A stretch of DNA of 51,252 bases from Microcaldota archaeon (GCA_018813505.1 JAHJBM010000071.1:1-51252), one strand, 5' to 3'; counted from the stretch's first letter, positions 26,178 to 36,353 are shown. Made by a program: numbers and translations. Notes: generated by a model not told the origin, from the sequence alone.

Positions 26178-27260
26178 ATGGGAGTCCAAGAAAGGATAAA
26201 AGAAATTGAAGAAGAGATGGCCCGCACCCAGGTGAACAAAGCTACTGAATATCACCTTGGAGTTTTGAAAGCAAAACTAGCGAAGCTGAGACGCGAACTT
26301 ATTGCACCAAGGGGAACTGGAGGAGGTAGCGGATTTGAAATAAAGAGATCCGGAGATGCTTCAATAGTACTAATCGGCCTTCCCAGCGTTGGAAAAAGTA
26401 CTCTTCTTGGAAAACTCACAAACAGAGAATCAAAAATCGCAGCTTATGCATTTACAACACTCACATGCATCCCAGGCGTAATGGAATATAAAGGTGCCAG
26501 GATACAGATACTTGATCTTCCTGGAATCCTAGAAGGTGCAAAGGACGGTAAGGGAAGAGGACGCGAGGTAATCGCAGTTGCTAGAAATTCAGATCTGATA
26601 TTCGTACTAGTTGAAGCAATGCACCCAAAACAGAAAACGGTAATTGAAAACGAACTTTATGGTTTTGGAATACGAACCAACAGAAACAGGCCCCAGGTCA
26701 TCATAGACAAGAATGCCAAGGGCGGCATAGTAATAAACACAACAGTAAAACTCACAAAAATAAGCAAGAATGAGATTATTGCAGCACTCAATGAGTACCG
26801 GATATTCAATGCCAACGTGGTTTTGCGGAATGATATAGATATAGACGAGTTTATCGATGTGCTTGAAGGGAACAGGGAATATATCCCAACGATTCACATT
26901 CTGACAAAGTCTGATCTAATCACAAAAAAAGATCTTGTCAAAGTCAGCAAGGAATATGATATCGCCATAGCTGCTGAAAAAGGCGAGGGAATAGAAAAAC
27001 TCAAGGAAATCGCATACCAGAAACTTAACCTGATCAACATATTCACAAAAAGAAAGGGGGAAGAAACAGACCTTGAAGAGCCGCTGGTTGTACGAAGGGG
27101 AATCAAGATAAGCGAGGTTTGCGACAGGCTGCACCGAGACCTTAGGAAGGAATTTAGATATGCAATGGTTTGGGGCAAAAGCGTGAAACACCAACCACAG
27201 AAAGTCGGGCTTGCTCATATTCTTGCAGATGGGGATATTATCCAGATCATCAAAAGATAG
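26178..27260 (+). CDS. drg: DRG-family GTPase with TGS domain
   Basis: An OBG/DRG-type GTPase of 360 residues conserved in archaea and eukaryotes and linked to translation. An N-terminal helical hairpin (IKEIEEEMARTQ...) is followed by GLPSVGKST (G1) near 68, FTTLT (G2), DLPGILEGA (G3) and LTKSD (G4) near 248. The S5D2L-like insertion precedes G4, and the TGS domain occupies about 285-360 (LVVRRG...VGLAHILADGDIIQIIKR). Everything expected of archaeal DRG is present. Confidence 0.95.
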   Translation: MGVQERIKEIEEEMARTQVNKATEYHLGVLKAKLAKLRRELIAPRGTGGGSGFEIKRSGDASIVLIGLPSVGKSTLLGKLTNRESKIAAYAFTTLTCIPGVMEYKGARIQILDLPGILEGAKDGKGRGREVIAVARNSDLIFVLVEAMHPKQKTVIENELYGFGIRTNRNRPQVIIDKNAKGGIVINTTVKLTKISKNEIIAALNEYRIFNANVVLRNDIDIDEFIDVLEGNREYIPTIHILTKSDLITKKDLVKVSKEYDIAIAAEKGEGIEKLKEIAYQKLNLINIFTKRKGEETDLEEPLVVRRGIKISEVCDRLHRDLRKEFRYAMVWGKSVKHQPQKVGLAHILADGDIIQIIKR

Positions 27261-27290
27261 TATTTTAGATATATACCAGGAATTTAAAAC

Positions 27291-27521
27291 ATGAAAATTG
27301 CAATATTATTTCTCGGACTCATGATGATAATTCTCGCAGGATGCACAACACCAGGGAAATCAGTAGAAGGAGGCGAATACACACCATCTGAAAGCACGCT
27401 TACGTGTGGTGACCTGTGTTCTGCACTGCCAACTGAAGCTTGTGTAGGTAACTGGATCGTTGCAGGAGTTTATCCAGATTGCAATTGTACGTTCCAATGT
27501 AATGAAACACAAACATCCTGA
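27291..27521 (+). CDS. Small predicted lipoprotein
   Basis: A protein of 76 residues. A short hydrophobic N-terminus ends in ILAGC, a lipobox, so Cys17 would be the lipid-anchored first residue of the mature protein. The remainder is about 60 residues with six cysteines (CGDLC, C, CNC, C), suggesting a small disulfide knot on the cell surface. Function unknown. Located 30 bp after drg. Confidence 0.65.
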   Translation: MKIAILFLGLMMIILAGCTTPGKSVEGGEYTPSESTLTCGDLCSALPTEACVGNWIVAGVYPDCNCTFQCNETQTS

Positions 27522-27540
27522 ACACTTGCAATCTTGTAGA

Positions 27541-27599
27541 AAACATGGAATACAAACGTAGGCAGATTTCACGCCCTGCGTCTAAATTATGCCATGTTT
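27541..27599 (+). other. Structured intergenic element (nested stem)
   Basis: An outer stem AAACATGG/CCATGTTT (27541-27548 with 27592-27599) encloses an inner stem in which ACG and CAG (27556-27558, 27563-27565) pair with CTGCGT (27576-27581) around a four-base bulge. It follows the lipoprotein stop and precedes a TATA box. It could be a 3' structure of the lipoprotein mRNA or a small RNA. Confidence 0.35.
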
Positions 27600-27636
27600 A
27601 AGAAACAAATATAAAAAGGAATTACGAGTTTTTATT

Positions 27637-27897
27637 ATGGTCAGTCAAGAAGAAGTAAACAAAGTCATCGAATGGTGCGAAAAAGTAAAAAAAGAGCGCA
27701 ATCGAATTTATGTTATAGAAAGGAATCCATTCAAGGACGATGTAGACTGGATGAGAAGATTCCCATTGATAGAAATAGACAGACCAAGGAATATTGCCTC
27801 AAAGAACAACCTTGTCTATGATTCTACAGTAAAACAACTTTGGCAGTTCATGAACGGAGACTGGAGAAAGATCGAACCAGATATGAGGATAGAATAG
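27637..27897 (+). CDS. Hypothetical small protein
   Basis: A protein of 86 residues from the ATG at 27637. This start was chosen because ATATAAAA lies about 25 nt before it; an upstream in-frame ATG at 27589 falls inside the structured element. The start MVSQEEVNKVIEWCEKVKK is a charged helix, followed by a beta-like YVIERNPF and a Trp-rich end (KQLWQFMNGDW). It does not match a family I can name. Confidence 0.55.
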   Translation: MVSQEEVNKVIEWCEKVKKERNRIYVIERNPFKDDVDWMRRFPLIEIDRPRNIASKNNLVYDSTVKQLWQFMNGDWRKIEPDMRIE

Positions 27898-27961
27898 TTG
27901 ATCAACTGTTAAAAGATACTGTTAAAAAGCTGAGAAGAGATAAAATATTGGTGAATATTAT

Positions 27962-28183
27962 ATGTACAAAATTTCAGCTGTAGTGGAAAAGGAAGGCAAA
28001 TGGTACGTTGCCCACTGCATTGAATTGTAGGTAACCAGCCAGGGTAATACAATAGAGGAATCATTAAAGAACCTAAAAGAAGCGCTTGAACTTTATATCA
28101 AACATGCCGATGCAGATGAACTGGAGCATTTAAGGAATGCCCATGCTGAAGCCCAGATTATTGCTACTGTAAGCGTGGGTTAA
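27962..28183 (+). pseudogene. hicB: hicB antitoxin remnant with in-frame amber stop
   Basis: The frame starts MYKISAVVEKEGKWYVAHCIEL, hits TAG at 28028-28030, then continues VTSQGNTIEESLKNLKEALELYIKHAD, which is a textbook HicB. The stop sits at the usual ELGVTSQG junction, so one codon change broke the gene. Its TAA overlaps the ATG of the hicA remnant (TAATG), preserving the coupled layout of the ancestral operon. Confidence 0.8.
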
Positions 28184-28414
28184 TGAAACTCCCGATTCTC
28201 TCAGGGCTGGAAGTCATAAAGATACTGGGAACGTTGGGATCCAGAAAACTGGATCAGCAAGTAGCCACTTCATTCTGATTAAGGAGATAGATGGTAGAAA
28301 ACTGAAACCGATCGTACCCCTTCATAAAGAACTTGCCCTGGAACCTTATTGAACATAATAAAACAGGCAGGTTTGACCAGGAATGCATTTATCAAACTTT
28401 ACTATGGAAAATAA
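28183..28414 (+). pseudogene. hicA: hicA toxin remnant, frameshifted
   Basis: HicA can be read only across three frames. MKLPILSGLEVIKILGTLG is followed, after a shift, by QKTGSASSHFILIKEIDGRK and LKPIVPLHKELA. After a second shift comes PGTLLNIIKQAGLTRNAF, ending YYGK-stop. The catalytic His region (SHFIL, normally GSHVIL) is still recognisable. At least two indels make it non-functional. With hicB also broken, the whole TA pair is dead. Confidence 0.8.
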
Positions 28415-28481
28415 AACATGGATTCCGATGAAATGGCCAATCAACTTGTTTGGTTCAGCATCATAATGGTGAAATAAACGG

Positions 28482-30140
28482 ATGGCAGGAATAGGACAGA
28501 TTTTTATCAGGGCAAATGCTGGCGCACAGCAGATTCAGAAACCGAACAGGCAGAACGACGGTCCGATGAAAGCCCTGGCACACCAGTTGAAAACTGGACT
28601 CGAAAACAGGAATCCGTTAGTAGTGCAAAAAACAGAAAGAACAATCAGAAAGTTTATGGATGATCCAAATGTATTGCCAGAAGATAAAATGGATTTTGTA
28701 AGAGCAGCGATGGAACTCAAAAGCGAGAAAATGATTGGGATATTCATTGAATATCTTGAAAAGAAACCCGCAGGCATAAAGTGCGGAAATTTCATGAAAT
28801 TCCAGACTGTCAAAGCGCTTGGATGGTTGAGCGAAGGCAGGATAAGGACAGACCTTGATGCAGAATTACAAAAAACAAGCGTTAGCATGCCTGAAAAAAC
28901 AAGAGGGAATCTGTTTGAATTCATTGGAGAGAAACGGCAGGAGTATAAAGAATATTTGCAAACACAGCAACCAGGCCAGCAACCAATAACAATAGATAAT
29001 ATGAGAGTTCCTGTTTCTGAAAGGATTATCACGACTGCACCGATTCGAACTTACGAAAACAGAACTACATTCAGACCGAATGATCACGGTTTTATGACCC
29101 ATCATATTGCAGTCAGAGAAACAGAATTCAAAAAAGGCAATTTTGCAGTTGAAGATCCAACATATATGTCAGACACGATTAGTCAGAGAAATTACGGAAC
29201 CCAACAAACATTGCAACAGCAACCATTGAACATTAATTTGGAAGCTGATGTAACGATAGAACAGGGATTTACGGAAAAAATAGCAATGCGTGAGAATGTG
29301 CCTCCTGAGATAACATATTTGAATATAATGATGCCAATGAATTGCCATGATAACAAAAGGCAGTCCGCAGTTCCAACGACCAAACTTCCAACAGCAAAAA
29401 ACAGCGATGAATGCAGCGACAGGCCAAATAATGATTGTTCCACCCAAACCACCAGAATTTCAGTACCAGAAAACACAGAAAGAACCAGCAACCAGATCGT
29501 AATCACTAGAACAAAACCAATTTTGAAAAATGATAATGAATACAAACCACCTCCCAAAACAGGAGGTTCTGCAAGTGCAATTAGAAAACCACCAAAAAAG
29601 AAAAAGACCAGAAGGTATACGACAGTAAAACCAATACTCAAGGATACGTTGAAATTACACGAAATCGAAAAACGCAAGAAAAGAAAGAAAGCAAAAACAG
29701 GCAAACCTAAAGCAACAGAAATCTTGTCAATGACAAAGAAGAAAACGATTGCAAAAAAAGTAAATGCGAAAATAATAAAGAAAAAGAGAACAAAGAAGAG
29801 AGTGCAAAAAGTCAAACGTCCTATGGAATTGCAAAGATCATATAAAACAAAAAAAGATCAGAGAAAAAAGAACATACTCACAAAAGGATTGAAGAATGAG
29901 AAGACAGTAAACAAAAAAGCAAGAGATAGAAAGGAAACAATAGCAAAAACACCCGAGAAAAAAATCCGAAAGGATAAATCGTCAGAAGCAAAACTGCATA
30001 CAACTAAGAAAAAGAAACATCAGAAGAATAATGCAAAACAAAGGCGCAAAAAACATAATGTCGTAAGAGCCATTATAGAAAAAACAAATAGGAAAAAAAG
30101 GAAAAAACGCGGCAAGGAAATTAGAAAGAACAGGAGATAA
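28482..30140 (+). CDS. Unknown protein with long lysine-rich C-terminal tail
   Basis: A protein of 552 residues. Residues 25-160 are helical and HEAT/ARM-like (VQKTERTIRKFMDD, KMDFVRAAMELKSEKMIGIFIEYLEKK split by loops). Residues 160-355 are polar, Gln/Thr/Asn-rich and probably disordered. Residues 355-552 are an extreme Lys/Arg tail with dozens of KK, KKR and KRK runs. Such a tail would bind nucleic acids or the ribosome, but this is inference. The plan resembles the product at 10556-12484. It does not match a family I know. Confidence 0.6.
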   Translation: MAGIGQIFIRANAGAQQIQKPNRQNDGPMKALAHQLKTGLENRNPLVVQKTERTIRKFMDDPNVLPEDKMDFVRAAMELKSEKMIGIFIEYLEKKPAGIKCGNFMKFQTVKALGWLSEGRIRTDLDAELQKTSVSMPEKTRGNLFEFIGEKRQEYKEYLQTQQPGQQPITIDNMRVPVSERIITTAPIRTYENRTTFRPNDHGFMTHHIAVRETEFKKGNFAVEDPTYMSDTISQRNYGTQQTLQQQPLNINLEADVTIEQGFTEKIAMRENVPPEITYLNIMMPMNCHDNKRQSAVPTTKLPTAKNSDECSDRPNNDCSTQTTRISVPENTERTSNQIVITRTKPILKNDNEYKPPPKTGGSASAIRKPPKKKKTRRYTTVKPILKDTLKLHEIEKRKKRKKAKTGKPKATEILSMTKKKTIAKKVNAKIIKKKRTKKRVQKVKRPMELQRSYKTKKDQRKKNILTKGLKNEKTVNKKARDRKETIAKTPEKKIRKDKSSEAKLHTTKKKKHQKNNAKQRRKKHNVVRAIIEKTNRKKRKKRGKEIRKNRR

Positions 30141-30154
30141 AGGAAATGATAATA

Positions 30155-30655
30155 CTATTTGATTAATATAGATTCTGCAAAATCAAGTTCCCTTAATTTC
30201 TTTATGACATTTGCATTGAGTTTTCCATCTATTATGATAGTAAGTACAGGATCGGGAAACAGATCAGGATCATCGCTTATCACCTGCCTTATCACGATAT
30301 TATTATCTGCAAGTACTTTTGTCACGCCTGCAACAATTCCTTTTTTCTTTGGATCTGCACGCAGCTCAATTACATCAAAACCAAACTCCCTTGCAGCATT
30401 TCCCATAAATGCACGGGGTTCGAGCTTATAGAAGATATGGAATAGTTTGTCGTCTTTTGTAATTGCCTTCGCAGTATCTATCACAACGCGCCTATCAACG
30501 CCAAGTGCCCTTGCAATTTTTGCAGGAGGTAGCTCGATATTACCAACGTAGATTTTTGCTTTTTGATCTACTTTGAGCCCAATCCTAAGAAACTCAGTGG
30601 CAACCTGCTTCCTTCCACGTGCATTCTGAAAAAATTTTTCCAATAGATCATGCAT
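30155..30655 (-). CDS. ACT-domain transcription regulator, probable regulator of trp/aro genes
   Basis: A protein of 166 residues. A helix-turn-helix lies at about 44-68 (PPAKIARALGVDRRVVIDTA), and an ACT domain at about 90-166 (GIVAGVTKVLADNNIVIRQV...LFPDPVLTIIIDG). ACT domains bind amino acids. The layout matches archaeal predicted amino-acid regulators of the COG2150 type and is like TrpY of Methanothermobacter, which represses trp genes. It is divergent from trpE, with a palindrome between them. The ligand (Trp, Phe or Tyr) is not known. Confidence 0.8.
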   Translation of the reverse strand: MHDLLEKFFQNARGRKQVATEFLRIGLKVDQKAKIYVGNIELPPAKIARALGVDRRVVIDTAKAITKDDKLFHIFYKLEPRAFMGNAAREFGFDVIELRADPKKKGIVAGVTKVLADNNIVIRQVISDDPDLFPDPVLTIIIDGKLNANVIKKLRELDFAESILIK

Positions 30656-30656
30656 A

Positions 30657-30672
30657 TGTATATTTTTATACA
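30657..30672. promoter_or_regulatory. Palindromic operator between the ACT regulator and trpE
   Basis: The perfect inverted repeat TGTATA-TTTT-TATACA lies two bases from the regulator's start codon and overlaps its TATA box (TATAAAAA on the minus strand). The trpE TATA-like stretch (TTTAAATATATAC, 30679-30691) lies just to the right and holds another TATAC half-site. TGTATA resembles the TGTACA TRP box bound by TrpY. One bound regulator could control both directions. Confidence 0.6.
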
Positions 30673-30716
30673 GAAATGTTTAAATATATACAATATCATA
30701 ATTATTTTCGATTGAA

Positions 30717-32045
30717 ATGATAACTAAAGAACTAAAACTAGCCCTGAATCCATATCAGATATATTCATTAGTACAACGGGAGTATGAGAACTCATTCCTG
30801 CTTGAATCGCTTGAAGGCAAGGAAAAACTTGCAAGGTTTTCATTTATTGGATTTGAACCGAAAGATAAGATTATAGCAAAGGGAACTGTCATTGCCATAG
30901 GAGATGAGGAAACTGAAACAGACAAACCACTTGCCATGATGGCAGAGAATATGCCAAAATCAAAGCTAGAGAAACAGGGATTTGTAGGCGGGGCCGTAGG
31001 ATACTTTTCTTATGATTATGTCAGGCAGCTTGAGAATATTTCGACAAAACAAAAAGGCAGAGAGGAATTTCCGGATTTTGAATTCGGACTTTTTGATGAC
31101 GGTCTGATTTATGATCATAGAGACAAAACAATACAATATTTCTCCCATTCAGAAGACAGGTCTGCTGAGATATTGAAGCTTGCCAAAGAAGACACATTTC
31201 TTGGTCCGTTTGAAACAGGAAGAATAAAGGAGAATGTAAACAAAGATGAATATGAAAAGATGGTCGCCATAGCAAAAGAAAGGATAACAGATGGCGAGAT
31301 ATTTCAGGTTGTGCTTTCAAGACGCTATGAAATCCCTTTTGAAGGTAATCCGCTCAGGTTTTATAATTTCCTGAAACAGACTAATCCCTCACCGTACATG
31401 TATTATCTGAGTTTTGGCGATAGGAAAATAATAGGTTCCAGCCCAGAGAACCTTGTCCGCATTGAAGGAAGGAAAATAGATAGCTATGCAACATTGGCAG
31501 GAACTATGCCACGTGGGAAAACCCCTGTTGAAGACATGGAACTGGAACAAAAACTATTGAATAGTGAAAAAGAAAAAGCAGAACATTTGATGCTTGTGGA
31601 CCTTACGCGAAATGATATTGGCAAGGTAGCAGAATTTGGAACCGTAAAAGTACCTGAATTGATGGAGGTTCACAAATACAAGGATGTGCAGCATATGTGT
31701 TCGCACGTCACAGGGACCCTCATGGAAGGCAAAACATGTTTTGATGCATTCAATGCAATGTTTCCTGCAGGAACTGTGACAGGTGCACCAAAAGTAAGGG
31801 CTATGGAGATTATTGAAGAACTCGAACCAGATAAGCGTGGCCCGTATTCAGGTGCAGTTGGATATTTTTCATACAATGGGAACTGTGATTTTGCAATCGC
31901 AATACGAACTCTGATAGCACAAAGACAGAAGGCATATGTACAGGCAGGTGCCGGAATTGTATATGATTCGGTTCCTGAAAACGAGTACAATGAAACAGAA
32001 AACAAGATGCGATCCCTGCTTAGGGCGCTTGAGGTGAGATTTTGA
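30717..32045 (+). CDS. trpE: Anthranilate synthase component I
   Basis: TrpE, with TrpG, turns chorismate and glutamine-derived ammonia into anthranilate, the first step to Trp. In 442 residues the N-terminal LLESLEG motif (about 27-33) corresponds to the LLES site that binds Trp for feedback inhibition. The C-terminal catalytic domain has [65 protein letters not shown] and [10 protein letters not shown]. First gene of the trp operon. trpG starts inside its stop region (four-base overlap). Confidence 0.97.
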   Translation: MITKELKLALNPYQIYSLVQREYENSFLLESLEGKEKLARFSFIGFEPKDKIIAKGTVIAIGDEETETDKPLAMMAENMPKSKLEKQGFVGGAVGYFSYDYVRQLENISTKQKGREEFPDFEFGLFDDGLIYDHRDKTIQYFSHSEDRSAEILKLAKEDTFLGPFETGRIKENVNKDEYEKMVAIAKERITDGEIFQVVLSRRYEIPFEGNPLRFYNFLKQTNPSPYMYYLSFGDRKIIGSSPENLVRIEGRKIDSYATLAGTMPRGKTPVEDMELEQKLLNSEKEKAEHLMLVDLTRNDIGKVAEFGTVKVPELMEVHKYKDVQHMCSHVTGTLMEGKTCFDAFNAMFPAGTVTGAPKVRAMEIIEELEPDKRGPYSGAVGYFSYNGNCDFAIAIRTLIAQRQKAYVQAGAGIVYDSVPENEYNETENKMRSLLRALEVRF

Positions 32046-32617
32046 ACACCTCGCAAAAACTGCTGATAATAGATAATTACGATTCATTTGTTCATAATAT
32101 ATATCAGTATTTCGGAGAGCTTAGTGCAACACCGACAGTGTACAGAAATGATATGATAACCATAAACGAAATCAAAACAATTGCACCAACACACATCGTT
32201 CTTTCTCCAGGACCAGGCCACCCTGCCAATAAAAAAGATTTTGGTATCTGTAGCGGGATTTTATCTGAAATTGATGATATTCCAATACTTGGAATTTGCC
32301 TTGGACATCAAGGTATAATCCATCACTTCGGAGGAAGAATAATCAAAAATATGCCGACACATGGCAAGACAAGTACAATAGAACATGATGGCCACGGATT
32401 ATTTAAAGGAGTAAAGAACCCACTGCAGGTGATGAGGTATCATTCTCTTGTTGGCATTGACATTCCTAATTGTCTTATGGTAACAGCAAAAACAAGCGAT
32501 GGCATTGTTATGGCAGTAAGACATAAAGAACTGCCGATATACGGACTCCAGTTCCACCCTGAAAGCATAATGACAGAAGAGGGGAAAAAGATTCTGGAAA
32601 ACTTTCTGAAGGTGTAG
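32042..32617 (+). CDS. trpG: Anthranilate synthase component II (glutamine amidotransferase)
   Basis: A class I amidotransferase of 191 residues that supplies ammonia to TrpE. LLIIDNYDSFVHNIYQYF starts the domain, GICLGHQ holds the nucleophile Cys near 82, and LQFHPES holds the catalytic His and Glu near 172. The start is TTG at 32042, supported by GAGGTGAG just upstream and by overlap with trpE. There is no fusion to trpD or trpE. Confidence 0.95.
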   Translation: MNTSQKLLIIDNYDSFVHNIYQYFGELSATPTVYRNDMITINEIKTIAPTHIVLSPGPGHPANKKDFGICSGILSEIDDIPILGICLGHQGIIHHFGGRIIKNMPTHGKTSTIEHDGHGLFKGVKNPLQVMRYHSLVGIDIPNCLMVTAKTSDGIVMAVRHKELPIYGLQFHPESIMTEEGKKILENFLKV

Positions 32618-32619
32618 GA

Positions 32620-33618
32620 ATGGATAGTATAATGAAAAAACTCGCAAACAAAGAGGATCTCACAACTGAAGAAGCAGAAATAATTATGCAAAAAATAATT
32701 TCAGGAGAATCAAAAGATAATTACATAAGCGAATTTCTGACTACCCTCAAAACAAAAGGCGAAACAATTGATGAAATATATGGTTTTGCAAAAATAATGA
32801 GAAAGAATGCAATACAGATTCATCCAAAATCAGATATGCTTGTGGATACCTGCGGAACAGGAGGAGACAATTCTAATACTTTCAATATCTCCACTGCTGC
32901 CGCAGTTGTAGCAGCCGGAGCGGGAATTCCAATTGCAAAACATGGAAACAGATCAGTTTCCAGCAATTGCGGATCGGTAGATGTACTTGAAGAATTAGGT
33001 GCGAAAATGCTTCGGCCTGAGATGGTGAAAGAATGCATTGATAAAATTGGGATAGGATTCATGTTTGCACCTTTTTTCCATCCTGCAATGAAAAACGTTG
33101 CCAGCGTACGCAAGAAACTGGGATTCAGGACTGTTTTCAATATTCTTGGACCACTCACAAACCCAGCAGGTGCAAAAGCACAAGTGCTTGGCGTCTATGA
33201 CCCCGCACTCATTGAAACAATGGCAACAATCCTTGGCATGCTTGGCACAAGGCATGCGCTCGTAGTTCATTCAGATGGAATGGATGAGGTAGGACTTGGT
33301 AGAACAAAAATTTCTGAGTTGAAAAATAATCAGATTGAAACATATGATTTCGATGCTGATGATCTAGGTATCAAAAAGGCTGAAATTCCGAGGATATGTA
33401 CAAAAAAGGAAAGTGCGGAAATAATCCGCAGGGTTTTGAATGGAGAGCAAGGAATCGGACGTGAGATAGTTGCCCTGAATGCAGCAGCTGCTATTTATGC
33501 CAATGGAAAAGCAAAGAGCATCGCAAATGGATTGGAACACGCTTACAAGTCAATGGATTCTGGTGCTGCAAACCGGAAACTGCAGAAATTAATTGAATTT
33601 ACAGTAGAACAAGGGTGA
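32620..33618 (+). CDS. trpD: Anthranilate phosphoribosyltransferase
   Basis: Transfers phosphoribose from PRPP to anthranilate. Of 332 residues, the helical N-terminus is followed by DTCGTGGDNSNTFNIST (PRPP and anthranilate binding, about residues 73-89), KHGNRSVSSNCGSVDVLE, FMFAPFFHPAMK and RTVFNILGPLTNPA. These are all conserved family positions. Two bases separate it from the trpG stop. Confidence 0.97.
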   Translation: MDSIMKKLANKEDLTTEEAEIIMQKIISGESKDNYISEFLTTLKTKGETIDEIYGFAKIMRKNAIQIHPKSDMLVDTCGTGGDNSNTFNISTAAAVVAAGAGIPIAKHGNRSVSSNCGSVDVLEELGAKMLRPEMVKECIDKIGIGFMFAPFFHPAMKNVASVRKKLGFRTVFNILGPLTNPAGAKAQVLGVYDPALIETMATILGMLGTRHALVVHSDGMDEVGLGRTKISELKNNQIETYDFDADDLGIKKAEIPRICTKKESAEIIRRVLNGEQGIGREIVALNAAAAIYANGKAKSIANGLEHAYKSMDSGAANRKLQKLIEFTVEQG

Positions 33619-33622
33619 ATAA

Positions 33623-34402
33623 ATGGGAGACATACTCGATAAATTCATTGAAAATGCAAAACAGAGTGTTGCAGATGGATATTATTCAACAACAGATCAG
33701 ATAGGCAAACAAGCCACGAAGATATCACTAGCAGAAAAACTAAGAAAACAGGAATTTAGTTTGATTTCTGAGATAAAACACGCATCACCAGCCGGTGAAT
33801 ATTCTTTTGACAATATTGATGCAAAGAAAACTGCGCAACTATTCAAAGATGCTGGCGCAGATGCAATATCCGTGGTTGTGGAACCAAAAATATTCAAAGG
33901 AAAATTAGACAACATTCCAGATGCTAAATGTGCTGGTTTGCCAGTACTTTTCAAGGATTTTGTTTTGGATAACCAACAAATTAAGGCTGCAGCATCTCTT
34001 GGTGCAGATGTGATATTACTTGTGGTGAAGGTTGCAGATAGAGTAGGCTTTGATATGAATGATATGATCAAAAAGGCGCATTCCCATGGTCTTGAAGTGC
34101 TTCTTGAATGTTATAATGCAAATGAAATGAAGAGAGCGCTTGAGACAAATGCAGACATCCTTGGGATAAATAATCGGGATTTGCGAACGCTTACGGTCGA
34201 TATAAACGTGACAAAGAGAATCATTGATGAGGTTGGTAAGATTGACAGGCCACTTGTCAGTGAAAGCGGAATCCGAACAAGAGGGGATGCCGAATTCGTA
34301 AAATATGCAGGCGCAAAAGGAATATTGGTTGGTACATCGATCTGGAAAGCGAAAAATATGCAGACAAAAATACATGAATTGCGATTGGTGAACAACAGAT
34401 GA
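33623..34402 (+). CDS. trpC: Indole-3-glycerol phosphate synthase
   Basis: Closes the indole ring from CdRP. A TIM barrel of 259 residues with [14 protein letters not shown] (catalytic Lys; consensus EIKRASPS), LFKDFVLD (second catalytic Lys), [21 protein letters not shown] and [10 protein letters not shown]. It is monofunctional, with no trpF fusion at either end, and no trpF occurs elsewhere in the window. It overlaps trpB by four bases. Confidence 0.96.
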   Translation: MGDILDKFIENAKQSVADGYYSTTDQIGKQATKISLAEKLRKQEFSLISEIKHASPAGEYSFDNIDAKKTAQLFKDAGADAISVVVEPKIFKGKLDNIPDAKCAGLPVLFKDFVLDNQQIKAAASLGADVILLVVKVADRVGFDMNDMIKKAHSHGLEVLLECYNANEMKRALETNADILGINNRDLRTLTVDINVTKRIIDEVGKIDRPLVSESGIRTRGDAEFVKYAGAKGILVGTSIWKAKNMQTKIHELRLVNNR

Positions 34403-35580
34403 AAGGAAGATTTGGAGAATTTGGAGGACAGTATGTTCCTGAATTGTTAGTTCCTGTACTGGAAGAACTGGATAATGAATTTGAAAAACTGAAAAAAGAT
34501 AACGAATTCAGAAAAGAACTCGACTATTACTTAGGACAATATGCCGGAAGACCAACACCACTTTATTTTGCTGAAAGATTGAGTAAAAAACTAGGTGGAA
34601 ATGCAAAAATATATTTAAAGCGCGAGGACCTTCTCCATACTGGAGCACATAAGATAAATAATACAATCGGCCAGGTGCTTTTGGCAAAAAAAATGGGCAA
34701 GAAAAGAGTGATTGCTGAAACTGGAGCTGGCCAACATGGAGTTGCTACCGCAACTGCCGCTGCGCTGTTCGGACTTAATTGTGAGGTTTATATGGGCGCT
34801 AATGATGCCAAAAGACAGGTTCTGAATGTTTACAGAATGAAGTTACTTGGTGCTGATGTTAGGATAGTTGATATCGGTTCCAAAACACTAAAGGATGCAA
34901 TAAATGAAGCATTGCGTGATTATGCATCAAATTCCAAAGAAACACATTACGTAATCGGATCAGCATTAGGACCACATCCATATCCGAACATTGTAAAATA
35001 TTTTCAGTCTGTCATTGGCAAAGAAGCACATGCGCAGATTATGGATGCTGAAGCAAAGATGCCGGATTATTTAGTTGCATGTGTGGGTGGTGGAAGTAAT
35101 GCAATAGGCCTATTCTCAGGTTTTTTGAAAGAAGATACGGTTAGAATGATAGGTGTTGAGGCAGGAGGAAAAGGAATTGCCAGTGGAAAACACGCTGCAC
35201 GCATAAGCGGGGATGGAAAGAAAGGGGTATTGCATGGAAACTTGAGCTATGTGCTTCAAGATAACTATGGCCAGATACGTGAAACGCACTCTGTTTCTGC
35301 TGGTTTGGATTATCCATCTATCGGACCCGAGCATGCCTATTTGTATGAACTTGGAAATGCTAAATATGTCAATATTACAGATAGTGAAGCATTGGAAGGA
35401 TTCCATTTGCTTTCTGAAACCGAAGGAATAATTCCTGCATTGGAATCTGCACATGCAATTGCGTACCTCAAGAAACTAGTGCTAAAATGTAAACAAGAAG
35501 ATGTTATAATAGTCAACCTATCTGGAAGAGGAGACAAGGACGTCGCGCATGTCGCTGAGCTTGAGGGTGTGAAAATATGA
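34399..35580 (+). CDS. trpB: Tryptophan synthase beta chain
   Basis: PLP enzyme that joins indole and serine to make Trp. A protein of 393 residues of the standard TrpB1 type: [15 protein letters not shown] start, [13 protein letters not shown] (Lys of the PLP Schiff base near 86), [15 protein letters not shown], a GGGSNA phosphate-binding loop near 231, and SGRGDKD at the end. The short length and the COMM-region sequence mark it as the form that pairs with TrpA, not TrpB2. It overlaps trpA by four bases. Confidence 0.97.
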   Translation: MKGRFGEFGGQYVPELLVPVLEELDNEFEKLKKDNEFRKELDYYLGQYAGRPTPLYFAERLSKKLGGNAKIYLKREDLLHTGAHKINNTIGQVLLAKKMGKKRVIAETGAGQHGVATATAAALFGLNCEVYMGANDAKRQVLNVYRMKLLGADVRIVDIGSKTLKDAINEALRDYASNSKETHYVIGSALGPHPYPNIVKYFQSVIGKEAHAQIMDAEAKMPDYLVACVGGGSNAIGLFSGFLKEDTVRMIGVEAGGKGIASGKHAARISGDGKKGVLHGNLSYVLQDNYGQIRETHSVSAGLDYPSIGPEHAYLYELGNAKYVNITDSEALEGFHLLSETEGIIPALESAHAIAYLKKLVLKCKQEDVIIVNLSGRGDKDVAHVAELEGVKI

Positions 35581-36341
35581 TGTTTGTCCCTTACGTTTGC
35601 TGTGGTGACCCGAACCTTGAATTTAGTGCCAAATTAATTAGAGCACTTGCCAGACACGCAGATATTGTTGAGTTGGGAATCCCATTTTCAGATCCAATTG
35701 CAGATGGAAAAACCATTCAAATGGCGACCAGTAGAGCGCTTGCGAATGGTGTGAATATTGAGAAGATATTTGGGATGGTGGCAATGCTTAGGCACGAAGG
35801 AATTGAAGTTCCTTTTGTGTTTATGACATACTACAATATTGTCTATGCATATGGTCGTGAGAAATTTTTGAAGATGATGAAAGAAGTTGGTGTGCAAGGA
35901 TTGATCATTCCAGACCTTCCGTTTGGCGAGGATCCGGAATTCGAAAACATGGCTGAGAATGAAGGGATTTGTATCATTGGGTTGATAACTCAAAATACGA
36001 AGAAAGAAAGGGCAAAAAAGATCCTAGAGTCCTGTGGTTCCAGTATGTTCACATATTTGGTTTCTGTGAGTGGAGTTACCGGAGTACGAGATGATATTGA
36101 TAAAGAGAGCATTGAATTCGTGAAAAGAATACGAAAACTCGCTGGAAACAAAAAGAAATTGTGCGTTGGTTTTGGAATTTCGAATAAGAAACAGGCTGAA
36201 GAATACCATAAAGCTGGAGCAGATGGAATTGTTATTGGGAGTCATATTATCAATATTTATTCGAAATATATCAACGGAGATAAAGTTGATGAAACTCGTT
36301 CGTTGAACGAAATCGAAACATTTTGTTCCATATGTTTATAA
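35577..36341 (+). CDS. trpA: Tryptophan synthase alpha chain
   Basis: Splits indole-3-glycerol phosphate into indole and G3P and channels indole to TrpB. A TIM barrel of 254 residues: [18 protein letters not shown] carries the catalytic Glu and Asp, [33 protein letters not shown] and [12 protein letters not shown]. Last gene of the trp block. The next gene is reached only after a leader region of 217 bp. Confidence 0.96.
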   Translation: MMFVPYVCCGDPNLEFSAKLIRALARHADIVELGIPFSDPIADGKTIQMATSRALANGVNIEKIFGMVAMLRHEGIEVPFVFMTYYNIVYAYGREKFLKMMKEVGVQGLIIPDLPFGEDPEFENMAENEGICIIGLITQNTKKERAKKILESCGSSMFTYLVSVSGVTGVRDDIDKESIEFVKRIRKLAGNKKKLCVGFGISNKKQAEEYHKAGADGIVIGSHIINIYSKYINGDKVDETRSLNEIETFCSICL

Positions 36342-36353
36342 ACATTACTTGCT

